Positions 9,501-16,267 of a DNA stretch of 48,017 nucleotides are shown in pieces. Position 1 is the stretch's first letter; each line of letters starts with the position of its first letter. This DNA comes from a virus: positions 1 through 48,017 of the IMG/VR virus record IMGVR_UViG_3300009551_000023; one strand, 5' to 3'. The position numbers and the translations under genes were made by a program. The notes under the pieces were generated by a model. The model was not told the DNA's origin. It did no database searches and was given only the letters and a program-made list of their open reading frames with translations.

Positions 9501-11742
9501 TGACGATGGTGTTGAGTGCGTCTTCGGCCTGCTTCTGTTTGATCGTCAGCCCGTCAACGGTGACTCCCAAACCTCCAAGTGCATTAGACAGATCGGTGAA
9601 TGTGACGCCGTTGACATCCTTAAATTTCTGATCGAGTTCAGCAAGCCTCTGCTGCAGGGTCGCGGTGATCGGGATTACTTCGTTCTGCACCGCCTCCCTG
9701 TATTTATTCATCGCCTGCTGGAAGTGATCGCCCATCTTTTGGGTCTGATCGTCCAACTGCTTCTGAGCTTCCAGCCACTTCCCAATCAATCCAGCCGGAT
9801 CAATCTTGTTGAACGCTGCTGGGACTTCATCGGCGGTCTTCTGCGCTGCGGTAACGAGATCCTTCAGTGCCCCGGTCATCTCGCCGACTTGCTGCGGGAA
9901 CTTCGCCGCGAGCCCTGCGATCTGGCCAGATAGCTTATTCCATGCGTCCTCTTCGGCGAATTCTTTTACGGTGTCGCGTGCTTCCTTGAGCTTGACGATC
10001 CACTCTTGCAGACCCTCGATCATCGCGGGGTCTTTGAGCTTCAGCGCGGCGGTGCTGGCCGCATCAATTGCGGAATCGATATCTTTGAGTTGCTGAACTG
10101 CCGTCTTCCCGCCGTCCTGAAGGTCTTGCAGGTATTTGTCGTAGGAGTCGGAGACGTTTCCTAATACGCCGCTGATCTTCCCAAGTTCGGTATTGAGGTT
10201 GGCCAGTTCCTGTGCGTACTCTTTAGCCGCATCCTTCGACTCTTTGGTTGTGACCGTTAAATTAGAAAGCTCTCCTGATGTATCCTTGGCCGATTGCGAA
10301 GTCTTGTCCAGAGCGTCGGGCAAATCAACGCCCCATGCCTGCTTTCCAAAATCCACACCCGCTTTGATGTCGGTCTGGATCTTGGTGGACATGTCCGACA
10401 TGTCGGTTTTGACCCGATCAACCGCAGCAGATACGGCACTCGCAGCACCCGAGAAATCCAACTTAGCGAGCGCGTTTCCGGATTCGGCCAATCCGGTATA
10501 AACGTCCTTCAGAATGCCGAGCCATCCACCGAATAGATCAATCAGAACCTTGAGCGATGTGGCACCCGCATCGACGCCAGTGACTAGCACCTTCAGCGCG
10601 TCCACGAGATACGGTAAAGCCACCTGTGCCAAAGGTCCCAGGGCATCGCCAAGCTTCGCCAGGGTAACGTAGAACTCGTTCATCGAGCGCTGAATGTCGC
10701 CCTTGATGTCGTCGTTCATCGCCTTGGCGGCACCGTCCAGTTCAGACAGTGCGCCCTTCAGCACGTCGGCGTGCTGAGTTTCATCCATGACCTTCCAGAG
10801 GTCTTTCCAATGGCCAGCCACCAGATCGGCATTGGCGCCCATGTCGATCATGGATTGCTTGATCTCATCGACGGTCAGCCCCATGGTTTTCAGCGAACGT
10901 GCCGAAATGTTGGAGCCTTCCTCTGCCATGGTTGCGAACTTCTGCGCCATGGAGTCAATAGATCCGCCCGTCAACTCGGAAGCGTTCCCGAGTTTCTGTA
11001 ACGTGTCGATGGCGTCTTGCCCATGGACTCCGAGTACTTCCAAATGCTGAGCGGCAGTAACGAGCCCAGGGAATGAAAGCCCCTCATCCTGCGCGACGGC
11101 GAGCAGCCCGGCAATCTCCGTCTTTCCGTCCATCGCGCTCTTATTCAGGCGACCGATGGCATAGGCGGCATCATCCAACTTGTCGGATGCTTCGATAGCA
11201 GACTTGCCCAATTCCACGAGGGCTTCGATGCTGAGGGTGATTCCGCCGATAGCCAGCAGCGAAGTAACCATTGAGCCGATACCGCCGCTCGCTGTGGTCG
11301 CGCTCTCGCCAGCCTGTTGTGAAGCCTTCGCTACTTCCTGAATTTGCGGTGCCGCAGTAGATGCCGCATCGTTGGTTTGGCTGATCGCTGCTGACAATGG
11401 CGCGAGTTGGGTGGCCGCTGTAGAGCTATTCTCTCCAAGCTGCTGGATGGCCATGGCCAGAGCTTCGGATGTGCTCTGCGCCTGCCCTGATGACAGTAGT
11501 TCCGCGATCTTTGCCCCGAGATCATCAACCGCCTTTCCTGTGCTGGCGGCCTTATCCCCGACGTTTTCGATGGCATTGGACAGCGCGTCGGTATTCGGCG
11601 GCTGGAAACCATCCTGAATCGCAGACGCAAGTTTACTGGACTGCTGCTGCGCGTCTGAGATGGCATCGGAAAACTTCCGGTCAAGATCCGAAAAATCAGC
11701 CGTAATCGGTATGCTTATTCCAGGTATCGTTTCGTCTGCCAT
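3574..11742 (-). CDS. Tail tape measure protein, 2,722 residues
   Basis: This very long protein directly follows the tail chaperone frame (TGAG-ATG junction) and precedes the tail-tip genes. The N terminus is tape-measure-like (alternating helical, Ala/Gln/Asp-rich), with hydrophobic stretches near residues ~170 and ~990 that could enter the host membrane. Helical repeats occur near residues 1168, 1400, 1486, 1571 and 1648 (LQAQQAQLNQDLIIA type, the last four ~80-85 residues apart). A Pro/Gly-rich linker follows at ~1690-1980. A second set of ~57-residue helical repeats lies at ~2290-2500. Five KTPVQDP-like motifs lie at ~2258, 2272, 2581, 2597 and 2611. Two GG...HEGEYVL/HSGEFVI motifs, common near tape-measure C termini, are also present. 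At about 0.15 nm per residue the tail would be roughly 400 nm. Confidence 0.93.
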   Translation of the reverse strand: MADETIPGISIPITADFSDLDRKFSDAISDAQQQSSKLASAIQDGFQPPNTDALSNAIENVGDKAASTGKAVDDLGAKIAELLSSGQAQSTSEALAMAIQQLGENSSTAATQLAPLSAAISQTNDAASTAAPQIQEVAKASQQAGESATTASGGIGSMVTSLLAIGGITLSIEALVELGKSAIEASDKLDDAAYAIGRLNKSAMDGKTEIAGLLAVAQDEGLSFPGLVTAAQHLEVLGVHGQDAIDTLQKLGNASELTGGSIDSMAQKFATMAEEGSNISARSLKTMGLTVDEIKQSMIDMGANADLVAGHWKDLWKVMDETQHADVLKGALSELDGAAKAMNDDIKGDIQRSMNEFYVTLAKLGDALGPLAQVALPYLVDALKVLVTGVDAGATSLKVLIDLFGGWLGILKDVYTGLAESGNALAKLDFSGAASAVSAAVDRVKTDMSDMSTKIQTDIKAGVDFGKQAWGVDLPDALDKTSQSAKDTSGELSNLTVTTKESKDAAKEYAQELANLNTELGKISGVLGNVSDSYDKYLQDLQDGGKTAVQQLKDIDSAIDAASTAALKLKDPAMIEGLQEWIVKLKEARDTVKEFAEEDAWNKLSGQIAGLAAKFPQQVGEMTGALKDLVTAAQKTADEVPAAFNKIDPAGLIGKWLEAQKQLDDQTQKMGDHFQQAMNKYREAVQNEVIPITATLQQRLAELDQKFKDVNGVTFTDLSNALGGLGVTVDGLTIKQKQAEDALNTIVKSGTTTLPELEQAWGKVSTVIDKLAKTDLPAAEVEWQKVIDKMIALKAPIGEILDLQAHMLQAEINDAIQTGESASAQVIALESIRLKQEQLRDSAIGWGESAVSSTKNIQDAFSSINKGLADIIVSGKDASDVFAGIWKAFQTREINVLITQFLKPLENELLNLGSSAKTGADHASAALSSIGKAAQSAKVDITDLGDGANATDGEFSDLGDGSNALSGGIDSLAGSADSATSSFTSFASSVGGLVAIFTAAFEAGKLLTGVFKDLFSGPSSLNITSYLPIAGMSGSQVSQLAASLGIDLSAGGNTGLGTQQNPGFSPGTAPDSMTTAQAISAINTQIQRLTDLQTGLNNEMVQAFAKGNIDLGNKLSADLQIVAGAIKTEQDTLASIDGSTKQSTVASDHVAASTANMVDALSHATNSIDSLKAQQAQLQNDIIVAQSQGNTALVTALQTQLGTVNSSLSTAQGILDGIRTDVGAIAPAIVSGFDTFNAGMKLLSSPGNLDNAGFDKLQADLEALRVALQSGDIAAITKATADLHAVIMQATQSPAVVAALAEMQAALLSGNMADLEKATADLKAAEAGNTDKLAAAQKEMADAIVSGNADALAKATADLDAALTDASAKQEAAVIKGMDGLSASEGEIAAAISKQQDTLSGLQAQQAQLNQDLIIAIAYGDDKLVASIETELGKVNGQITNASQTLDQLKGITQTGNTDIVTGLSGVKASADQIKTATENAQRAVDNLQAKLDDLKQQLIVAEADGNKKLVDTLNAQIGTTNSDLSTANSVLNQIQINTAAANDLLNQGITGAKATGDQQGSAVSNLQHAIEGLQAQEDDLNQQLIIALANGDTKRARDIVAAINILKGQISADQSLLEQIAPGLSHASQLSASQITAAIASEQSTINGLNDHLADLNKQLVDAQAKNQTSLVATIQKEIGDTNAQLKTANDLLAALKGTTSTGSSSSSGATTGTSGSGGSGGAGTVGATPIANTPGQGMSAAQGGGYTPLQQPTSPYFQTGYAQPSDLVANLNAGTIANANLQNANRWAIYESAYRDYVLNIQGQGYMPPETRSFNIPVPTAMGPGTPDVNGISWLVDTGKPLGPPEPSLPYKGPTNTGSVPVSTPPPTTATTGPMTGSDSIQPGMPKFTDPLGGGVSGPPTVETGGPGGIAQDPTGRTDNSGAGGGSVSPRGSIDRGPTTPAGGTSGRGGTYTPPSGGTTPPPSTGTGGEYTPPPAGSGQTDWTPVISAISGLKTSIEAIHTDTGKLADITAAVKAAATSTDKLDTDTVGALGALQKSVDSFASDATQSASDLLGQVTDSAQNISSIYATDTGIQSAVLSLQGDISSIKSNTDGIFAEGNSIVAGLHDVDNSVISIVTAITTASADVVAALSTLDADILGGLGNVSGPIVDAISSLSGAFGGIADAIAAAIASAGAGGATASSGTDQAQLVTVQPVKTESGAPIPRVPVSNRIPSHADGGFISENELAVLHEGEYVLTADQVRELSTWGNTVGPVNKTPVQDPVSTPPRDKTPVQDPASPSSVSTPVSDAIKVLQAALQSAIDNLAVAQSTRDASKIQLAQQQVDIAQKELLQRLAVEGALKTTQDAINELTSELNDAFKSLEVAKQGGNSASILAAKKQVDDLTSQLASAKAGTTDASAPVVNAITTLQTQLDEALAALAVAVKDGDPAKIQAAQKDADDVRAKLMAATLAQASKDAIDRLRLELDDAIAALAVAVKSGDSSSILHAQKNVDDINHQILAVSMTAKSASNPTPTSPEPTSWQPGKGSSFSGYNPYSTPTDTQGGYYADGTRYDNAKPAPAVAPPSQPPPPLTPHTGVTNKTPVQDPLAVASGVTNKTPVMDPAPAYGPANKTPTIDPVFSYSIPSYDVGGDVPHDMLAQIHSGEFVIPADIAGTLRRMIQTPSYAPQSPAGGGSASGGGRVVTINAPITFNGVTNARDMARMFTDHLKTVIPGASAYSS

Positions 11743-11743
11743 C

Positions 11744-12567
11744 TCACGCCTTCTTTCTCGGTAGCTCCTGCCCTTGGCCCTTCAGACTGGCAACCACCGA
11801 TAGCTTTTGTTTGGGATTTTCTTTGTCTACCCGCTGCGATTCCACCCGCTGCTGGAACTCTTGCGGGGTCCACTTCTTAATCACGCCGGGTTCAGACTTC
11901 TTGCCAGGTGCGCCGAATTCCTGAGCGGTATAAGCCTTGCCGTTCTTGCGCGGCATCATGCCGTTGTGGAAGTCCGCACGCAGCACCGCGAGCATCGTGT
12001 ATTGGTCCTGTCGATGCTCGCGCCACACTCGCAATTTTGCTGCATACTCCACATGATCGAGGTACCAAAACTCGGCATCTCGCAAGCCAAGACCCATGGG
12101 CGCTGCCGCAGTGGCAAACGCCCACATCCGCATCCAATACGCTGGGTCTAGTTGATCGGAGTCGGCACTTGAGCCGCTTCCGTCGTCGCTGGAGTCGGCG
12201 CGGCTTGAGTCTTTCGCTCCAGCGACCATTTTAGGATTGCAGTCCGCACCGCTGTGGCGATCTGAGTGAACACCTCGGTGGGGTAATTGTCGAGCGTTTC
12301 CGCCCACTGTTCGGCGGTTGGAGGCTCCAGTTTTGGCTTTGCGAGAGTGAAGTGATGCGCGGTGCACGCACGCCAGATGTCAATGATTCGGGAGAGGTTT
12401 TCGGGAGCGCCACCTTGGGTAAGGACTCCCAAGGCATCAGAGGGCGAGACGCCCGCTTTGCTGAGTTGGTAGTTGGCGGTCATTCCATACCGCACTTCGT
12501 AAGTAGTCCCGCCGACCGTGACCTTGGGCCATTCGTTCGGCGGGAGTGGGGTTTCATTGTCTGCCAT
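11744..12567 (-). CDS. Tail assembly chaperone long form, G-T type -1 frameshift fusion
   Basis: The downstream frame, read from about 12235 to the stop at 11744, has no convincing ribosome site for its internal ATG (12232). It overlaps the end of the short chaperone gene in the -1 frame. A -1 shift gives a 274-residue fusion, the arrangement known for lambda G/GT and many siphoviruses, which guides tape measure assembly. Two candidate slip sites are visible on the minus strand: CCTAAAA (12229-12235) and GCGAAAG (12211-12217). The latter resembles lambda GGGAAAG with one change. The T part holds a conserved-looking core (PAYWMRMWAFATAAAPMGLG) and a Lys-rich end. Existence of the fusion is inference from layout. 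Confidence 0.7.
12148..12567 (-). CDS. Tail assembly chaperone, short form (G-like)
   Basis: A 139-residue protein between tail tube and tape measure, the standard place for the chaperone. It begins with a small beta region (WPKVTVGGTTYEVRYGMTANYQL) followed by helices, and ends in an Ala/Pro/Thr-rich tail where the -1 shift would occur. A TATTGT hexamer lies 7 nt before the ATG at 12567 and there is no Shine-Dalgarno site, so it may also start a leaderless transcript. Confidence 0.75.
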   Translation of the reverse strand: MADNETPLPPNEWPKVTVGGTTYEVRYGMTANYQLSKAGVSPSDALGVLTQGGAPENLSRIIDIWRACTAHHFTLAKPKLEPPTAEQWAETLDNYPTEVFTQIATAVRTAILKWSLERKTQAAPTPATTEAAQVPTPIN

Positions 12568-12600
12568 GGATGAAACAATACCATGGCGCTTCGTTTGTTA

Positions 12601-13089
12601 CTACGGCAGCGCTTGACCGGACGGCATAACCGTGGCATCCCACAGGTACGTGATGGCGCCGGAAATGCGGAATTCCGCGTCTGCCGAGTAGACGCCGGCA
12701 ACGGGTTCCTTCAGGCTGAACTTCGACACGTAGGCGTTGAAGGTCATCTGCGGATCGGTGATAATGCCCGCGTCGTCAACGAAGGTGATCAGCCAGGATT
12801 TGAACGCGCGGCTTTGCTCCAATTCGGCAAGCGCCTGCGCGTTACCTGCAAGCGTCGGCTCGGTTGGCACGAACCAGACGGGGCAGGTGATCGTGCCCGG
12901 ATCGATGAGGGTAGCCACGAAGTTACGGAACTTGTCTCCGTGCTTCGATACGTCTACCGTGGTGGTTGACTGGCCGGGGCCAGTGAAATCGCCAAGATTG
13001 GCGACGGCGTTATACAGATTCGGGCTTTCTGATGTCAACAGCATCAACACTAGATTTGATGCTGGTAATCCGGGCGGCACTACAGGCAT
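12601..13089 (-). CDS. Major tail tube protein
   Basis: A 162-residue protein located between the tail terminator and the tail chaperone, as expected for the siphovirus tube subunit. Its beta-strand-rich sequence includes YVSKFSLKEPVAGVYSADAEFRISG near the C terminus, matching the usual tube-protein ending in which strands precede an F-R-I-S-G-type segment. A strong AAGGAGAAC ribosome site stands before the ATG at 13089, consistent with high expression. Confidence 0.75.
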   Translation of the reverse strand: MPVVPPGLPASNLVLMLLTSESPNLYNAVANLGDFTGPGQSTTTVDVSKHGDKFRNFVATLIDPGTITCPVWFVPTEPTLAGNAQALAELEQSRAFKSWLITFVDDAGIITDPQMTFNAYVSKFSLKEPVAGVYSADAEFRISGAITYLWDATVMPSGQALP

Positions 13090-13101
13090 TGTCGTTCTCC
13101 T

Positions 13102-13548
13102 TTAGGTGTTGTCGTTCCAAATTCGATATTCCAGACTGACGACCGGGGTGGGACGCTGCGTCTGGTAGTCCAGCCCCCCACGATCATTGAGCTTGATATT
13201 CGTTCCAGGCCAATTGCCAGCGGGCGAAGTAAAAGCCGAATTGCGGGCGAAGTCGGCACGCTCCAGCCATGCATCAATCGCAGCCGCCGCTTCCGCTGCC
13301 ACCGATGGCCGCTTATCCAGCACGTCGATCTGCGTGCGGTCTTGCGTCAACTGCTTCCGCATCGGCACGCCGTGAACGTTATCCACGATCTGCGAAACTG
13401 TCAGCACGCGAGCGCATGTCTGTACGCCGATGATTCCGGCTGGAACCTGAATGTAGAACCAGCGAAACGTGGTCAATTCGTCGCCAAAGAAGGCGCGGAG
13501 TGTTGGCTCCTGGAAGGCCAGCAGGCGCATACGGGAGTAGAGGGTCAT
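13102..13548 (-). CDS. Tail terminator/tail completion protein
   Basis: A 148-residue protein placed between the head-closure gene and the tail tube gene. Its start overlaps the preceding stop by ATGA, so the two are probably translationally coupled. It contains a helix-then-strand pattern and a long Ala-rich helix (SVAAEAAAAIDAWLERADF), consistent with gpU/gp17-type tail terminators. The assignment rests mainly on gene order. Confidence 0.6.
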   Translation of the reverse strand: MTLYSRMRLLAFQEPTLRAFFGDELTTFRWFYIQVPAGIIGVQTCARVLTVSQIVDNVHGVPMRKQLTQDRTQIDVLDKRPSVAAEAAAAIDAWLERADFARNSAFTSPAGNWPGTNIKLNDRGGLDYQTQRPTPVVSLEYRIWNDNT

Positions 13549-13979
13549 TGCGTGAACCTCCGAACGTAGACGCGCGTCATCTGCCCCTGAGAATCGCCCT
13601 CTGCTCCCATCACGTCGAAAATTACGCCGTCGATGGTGACGCGCCAGCCCTGCCGCCAGCCAGCCTCAACCGCATCATATCGGCGGTCCAACAGCACATG
13701 CTTCGGCGCATCGAGCATCAACTCTTCGAGCCCCTTGGTTTCTGTGGCTGAGATCCCCTCGCCCGTTCCAATCGGAGGCGCGGTGCAGGGAATCGCGATC
13801 AGTCCGGTCACATCTTCGTAAGTCCCAAACGGGAAGCCTTCATCGTCGAGCGTCCCGGCTGGTGCGCTATCGCTGGCACCCGTGGGCTTCTGGAAGGTTG
13901 CGAGGCTCACCAGCAGGCCCGTGGCGCGAACTGCTGGCATGACTCCGAGGATGGCCTGGTGAATGAAGTTCTGATTCAA
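13545..13979 (-). CDS. Head-tail stopper/head closure protein (TTG start)
   Basis: The best start is TTG at 13979: it overlaps the preceding TGA (TTGA) and has GGTGGAGGA about 6 nt upstream, giving 144 residues. An upstream in-frame ATG would lie deep inside the preceding gene. The sequence contains GTYEDVTGLIAIPCTAPP and ends WRVTIDGVIFDVMGAEGDSQGQMTRVYVRRF, the beta-barrel pattern (dimension-like WxVxxDGxxYxVxxVexDSqgxmTrlxvr) typical of small head-closure proteins in this slot. Confidence 0.7.
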   Translation of the reverse strand: MNQNFIHQAILGVMPAVRATGLLVSLATFQKPTGASDSAPAGTLDDEGFPFGTYEDVTGLIAIPCTAPPIGTGEGISATETKGLEELMLDAPKHVLLDRRYDAVEAGWRQGWRVTIDGVIFDVMGAEGDSQGQMTRVYVRRFTQ

Positions 13980-14455
13980 AACTGTCCTCCACCCGCCGTC
14001 TGCCGCTGGTATTGATTCCAGAATCTTTGAGCAAATCCCCAGACGGTGGTGCACTGCTCGAAGATAATCATCGCGCCGGATTCGTTATCGGTAGTCCGAT
14101 ACTGCGCCGCCTGGTCGCGCAACGATACCGCCGCTTCCTTGGGAGACAGCGACACGTCGAGCAGCTTGGTGATGGCCGATAGCCGGGAAGCATTGGACGC
14201 CAGCGAATCAAGCGCCAGCGCCGCCACGCGGAGAGTGGAGACGGGAGAGTACGGCAGATCGCGGCCCGCTGAGCCGCTGAAGAACATGGACGACTGAAAC
14301 GTGGCCTGCTGGATGTTGTAAAAGGCGTTGATTTCGGTATCGCTGAAAATGGCCGGCTGCGCGTCAGTGTTGATCGTGTCGCTGATCAACAAGCGCACGT
14401 TCGCCACCCGAGGATTGGTATCGAAGTCGTAGGTGAAATCTGTGATAGCAGCCAT
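13976..14455 (-). CDS. Head-tail connector/adaptor protein
   Basis: A 159-residue protein, first of the connector genes after the capsid gene. The opening segment NPRVANVRLLISDTIN...FSDTEINAFY is typical of gp6/gp15-like adaptors, which bind the portal. The rest is helical (ALALDSLASNASRLSAITKLLDVSLSPKEAAVSLRDQAAQYR). It lies just beyond the terminator that follows the capsid gene, so its expression needs read-through or its own promoter. Confidence 0.7.
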   Translation of the reverse strand: MAAITDFTYDFDTNPRVANVRLLISDTINTDAQPAIFSDTEINAFYNIQQATFQSSMFFSGSAGRDLPYSPVSTLRVAALALDSLASNASRLSAITKLLDVSLSPKEAAVSLRDQAAQYRTTDNESGAMIIFEQCTTVWGFAQRFWNQYQRQTAGGGQF

Positions 14456-14466
14456 ATTCAGTCAAC

Positions 14467-14494
14467 AAAAAAGCCGGGAGCCTAAGCCCCCGGC
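14467..14494 (-). terminator. Rho-independent terminator after the capsid gene
   Basis: On the minus strand a GCCGGG/CCCGGC stem, extended by a G-U and two GC pairs with a TTAG loop, is followed by six T. It sits in the gap between capsid gene and connector gene. It likely sets a high capsid to low connector ratio. Confidence 0.85.
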
Positions 14495-14519
14495 CCGTTT
14501 CTTCCAGGGAGCAATCGCG

Positions 14520-15854
14520 TTACGACCCGGAAGCGTTGGACGCTACGGTCGAGCGCCCATCAATCTGCGTTCCACCCTGAACGCCGATGATTTGCAGGTC
14601 GTTGGTCAAGGTGTCGTACTGCCCCATCGTGACTTCCACGCCGCCGCCCAACCGCTGAATGTTCGGCACGCGCTGGTAAATCTGGGGAGTTTCAAAGCCG
14701 CGCAACTGGCCGAATTCCACAGCGGGACGGTTGACGCTGCCGGGATCGACAACGAGTGCCCAGCTATGCGGATGCGCCGTGGCTACGATGGACAGGTACG
14801 GATCGGCAATCGGCACAACTTTGGCCTTCATCCAGTTGTTGATGGTGAGCTGGTACGCCGGGAAGGTGGCCGAAGTCTGAGTACCGCCAGTGACGCTGAT
14901 GTTGCTCGTTAGAGTGTTCATCAGGTTCTGGACAGTCACCCATTCGGTCAATGCGTGCACCAAGTAAATGGTCGCGTTGCCCATGACCATGATCGGATTG
15001 CCAGTGTCGTCCTTCATGTTCATCAGGACGGTAAAGGCATCCTGCAAGCCCTGCGCGTCGAGCGGCGGATTGTTGGTGCTGGCGCCGTTCGCCTGGTTGA
15101 TGATGTTGCCGTAGCTGCCAGAGCCCGTGGTATATAGCGAAGCATTCGGACCGTTCGGATCAAAGAAGAACTGCGTGATCAGCTTGGCCGTTCCACGATT
15201 TCCTTCGATAGCGAGCCGCTTCGGAACGTCGCGGAAGATGCCGAGATCGTCATTGACGCCTGCCTGCCACGTGATCGAAGCCCCGGCCTTGTAAGCCTTC
15301 GGCTGATACGTGACGGCTGCGGTGGATGCGGTCTGCGCGTTGCTGCCGCCCTGCGGAACAGGTCCGGTTAGCGAAGTCATCGGAGCCGGCGCGCCGGAAT
15401 CCACGGCAGTCCATGGCGTCACCATGCCGTCGTACAGGTACCGCTTGACTACGCGGAAGTCCATGCACGTGTGGCGCTTCACCAGCGGGTACGTTTCAAT
15501 CGGCCAGTCGTTGTACCAGCCGTAATATTGGCGGTCGATAACGTCAACGAAGAGCGCCTGATAGTCCGTGGTGCTCATGGCTTCGCGCAATCCCTGCATC
15601 TTGAAGCTTTCGCCAAAGATGCCGGGGTACTGGCTCGCCAAGTGATGCACGTAGACTTCGTGGGTCGGTCGCATCGCCTGCTGAAGCAGGAACGGTTCGA
15701 CCTTGCCGCCCAACACGTCGCTATAGAGGCGAGCGGCCTCGCGCACGCGGCGTGTGTTCTTTTTCGCGGCGATTGGCCGGAAGCCCGACGCAATCATTTC
15801 GTCGAAGGCGGAATCGGAGATCTGCTCTTGAGGTTGAAAGTTAGTAACAGGCAT
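14520..15854 (-). CDS. Major capsid protein (HK97-like)
   Basis: A 444-residue protein that follows the cement protein with a TAATG overlap and is followed by a strong terminator, the usual position of a highly expressed capsid gene. A long N-terminal helical arm (~1-110), a YYGWYNDWPIETYPLVKRHTC region and the later PFTVLMNMKDDTGNPIMVMGNATI-type segment (AFTVLMNMKDD here) are typical of this class. The C-terminal part ends with ...FETPQIYQRVPNIQRLGGGVEVTMG. The fold assignment is by family resemblance and synteny. Confidence 0.88.
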   Translation of the reverse strand: MPVTNFQPQEQISDSAFDEMIASGFRPIAAKKNTRRVREAARLYSDVLGGKVEPFLLQQAMRPTHEVYVHHLASQYPGIFGESFKMQGLREAMSTTDYQALFVDVIDRQYYGWYNDWPIETYPLVKRHTCMDFRVVKRYLYDGMVTPWTAVDSGAPAPMTSLTGPVPQGGSNAQTASTAAVTYQPKAYKAGASITWQAGVNDDLGIFRDVPKRLAIEGNRGTAKLITQFFFDPNGPNASLYTTGSGSYGNIINQANGASTNNPPLDAQGLQDAFTVLMNMKDDTGNPIMVMGNATIYLVHALTEWVTVQNLMNTLTSNISVTGGTQTSATFPAYQLTINNWMKAKVVPIADPYLSIVATAHPHSWALVVDPGSVNRPAVEFGQLRGFETPQIYQRVPNIQRLGGGVEVTMGQYDTLTNDLQIIGVQGGTQIDGRSTVASNASGS

Positions 15855-16267
15855 TAGCTTCCGCTCCCTGCGAGCTTCACACCCGCGTATGTATTGGTGG
15901 TCCCCGCAGTGATGGCCGTATTGTATTGCGGGTCCAGATAACCGAAAAGCGTTCCGGTCGAACTGTTCGCGTCGAGAGTCAACGCGGTGGTTACGTTGGT
16001 GGCGCTATCGAGCGTCCCCACCGCGTAAATCCGATCACCAGGCTTGATGCCAGCGGTCACAACGGGAGATTCCGAACTGCGGCCAATGACCGTCAGACCG
16101 TACGTGCCCGCCATGTAGAACGTCGTGCCGCCGAGATTGCTCTGGTAGTCATCGAGCGCCACGGCGGGTTCGTTGCCGATCAGCACCGGCATACCAGCCG
16201 TTACCGTCGTGGGGCAAAGCGCGAACCGGGGACTTGTGGGAGTGCCGAGATAAATCTGATTCTTCAT
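15854..16267 (-). CDS. Head decoration/cement protein (DUF2190-like)
   Basis: A 137-residue beta-rich protein between protease and capsid genes, overlapping both neighbours by TAATG. The pattern AGMPVLIGNEPAVALDDYQ ... GIKPGDRIYAVGTLDSATNVTT ... GTLFGYLD is characteristic of the DUF2190 capsid-cement family, which trimerises on the capsid surface. If the virion is glycosylated by the cassette at 23920-30800, this exposed protein would be a plausible target, but that is speculation. Confidence 0.8.
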   Translation of the reverse strand: MKNQIYLGTPTSPRFALCPTTVTAGMPVLIGNEPAVALDDYQSNLGGTTFYMAGTYGLTVIGRSSESPVVTAGIKPGDRIYAVGTLDSATNVTTALTLDANSSTGTLFGYLDPQYNTAITAGTTNTYAGVKLAGSGS

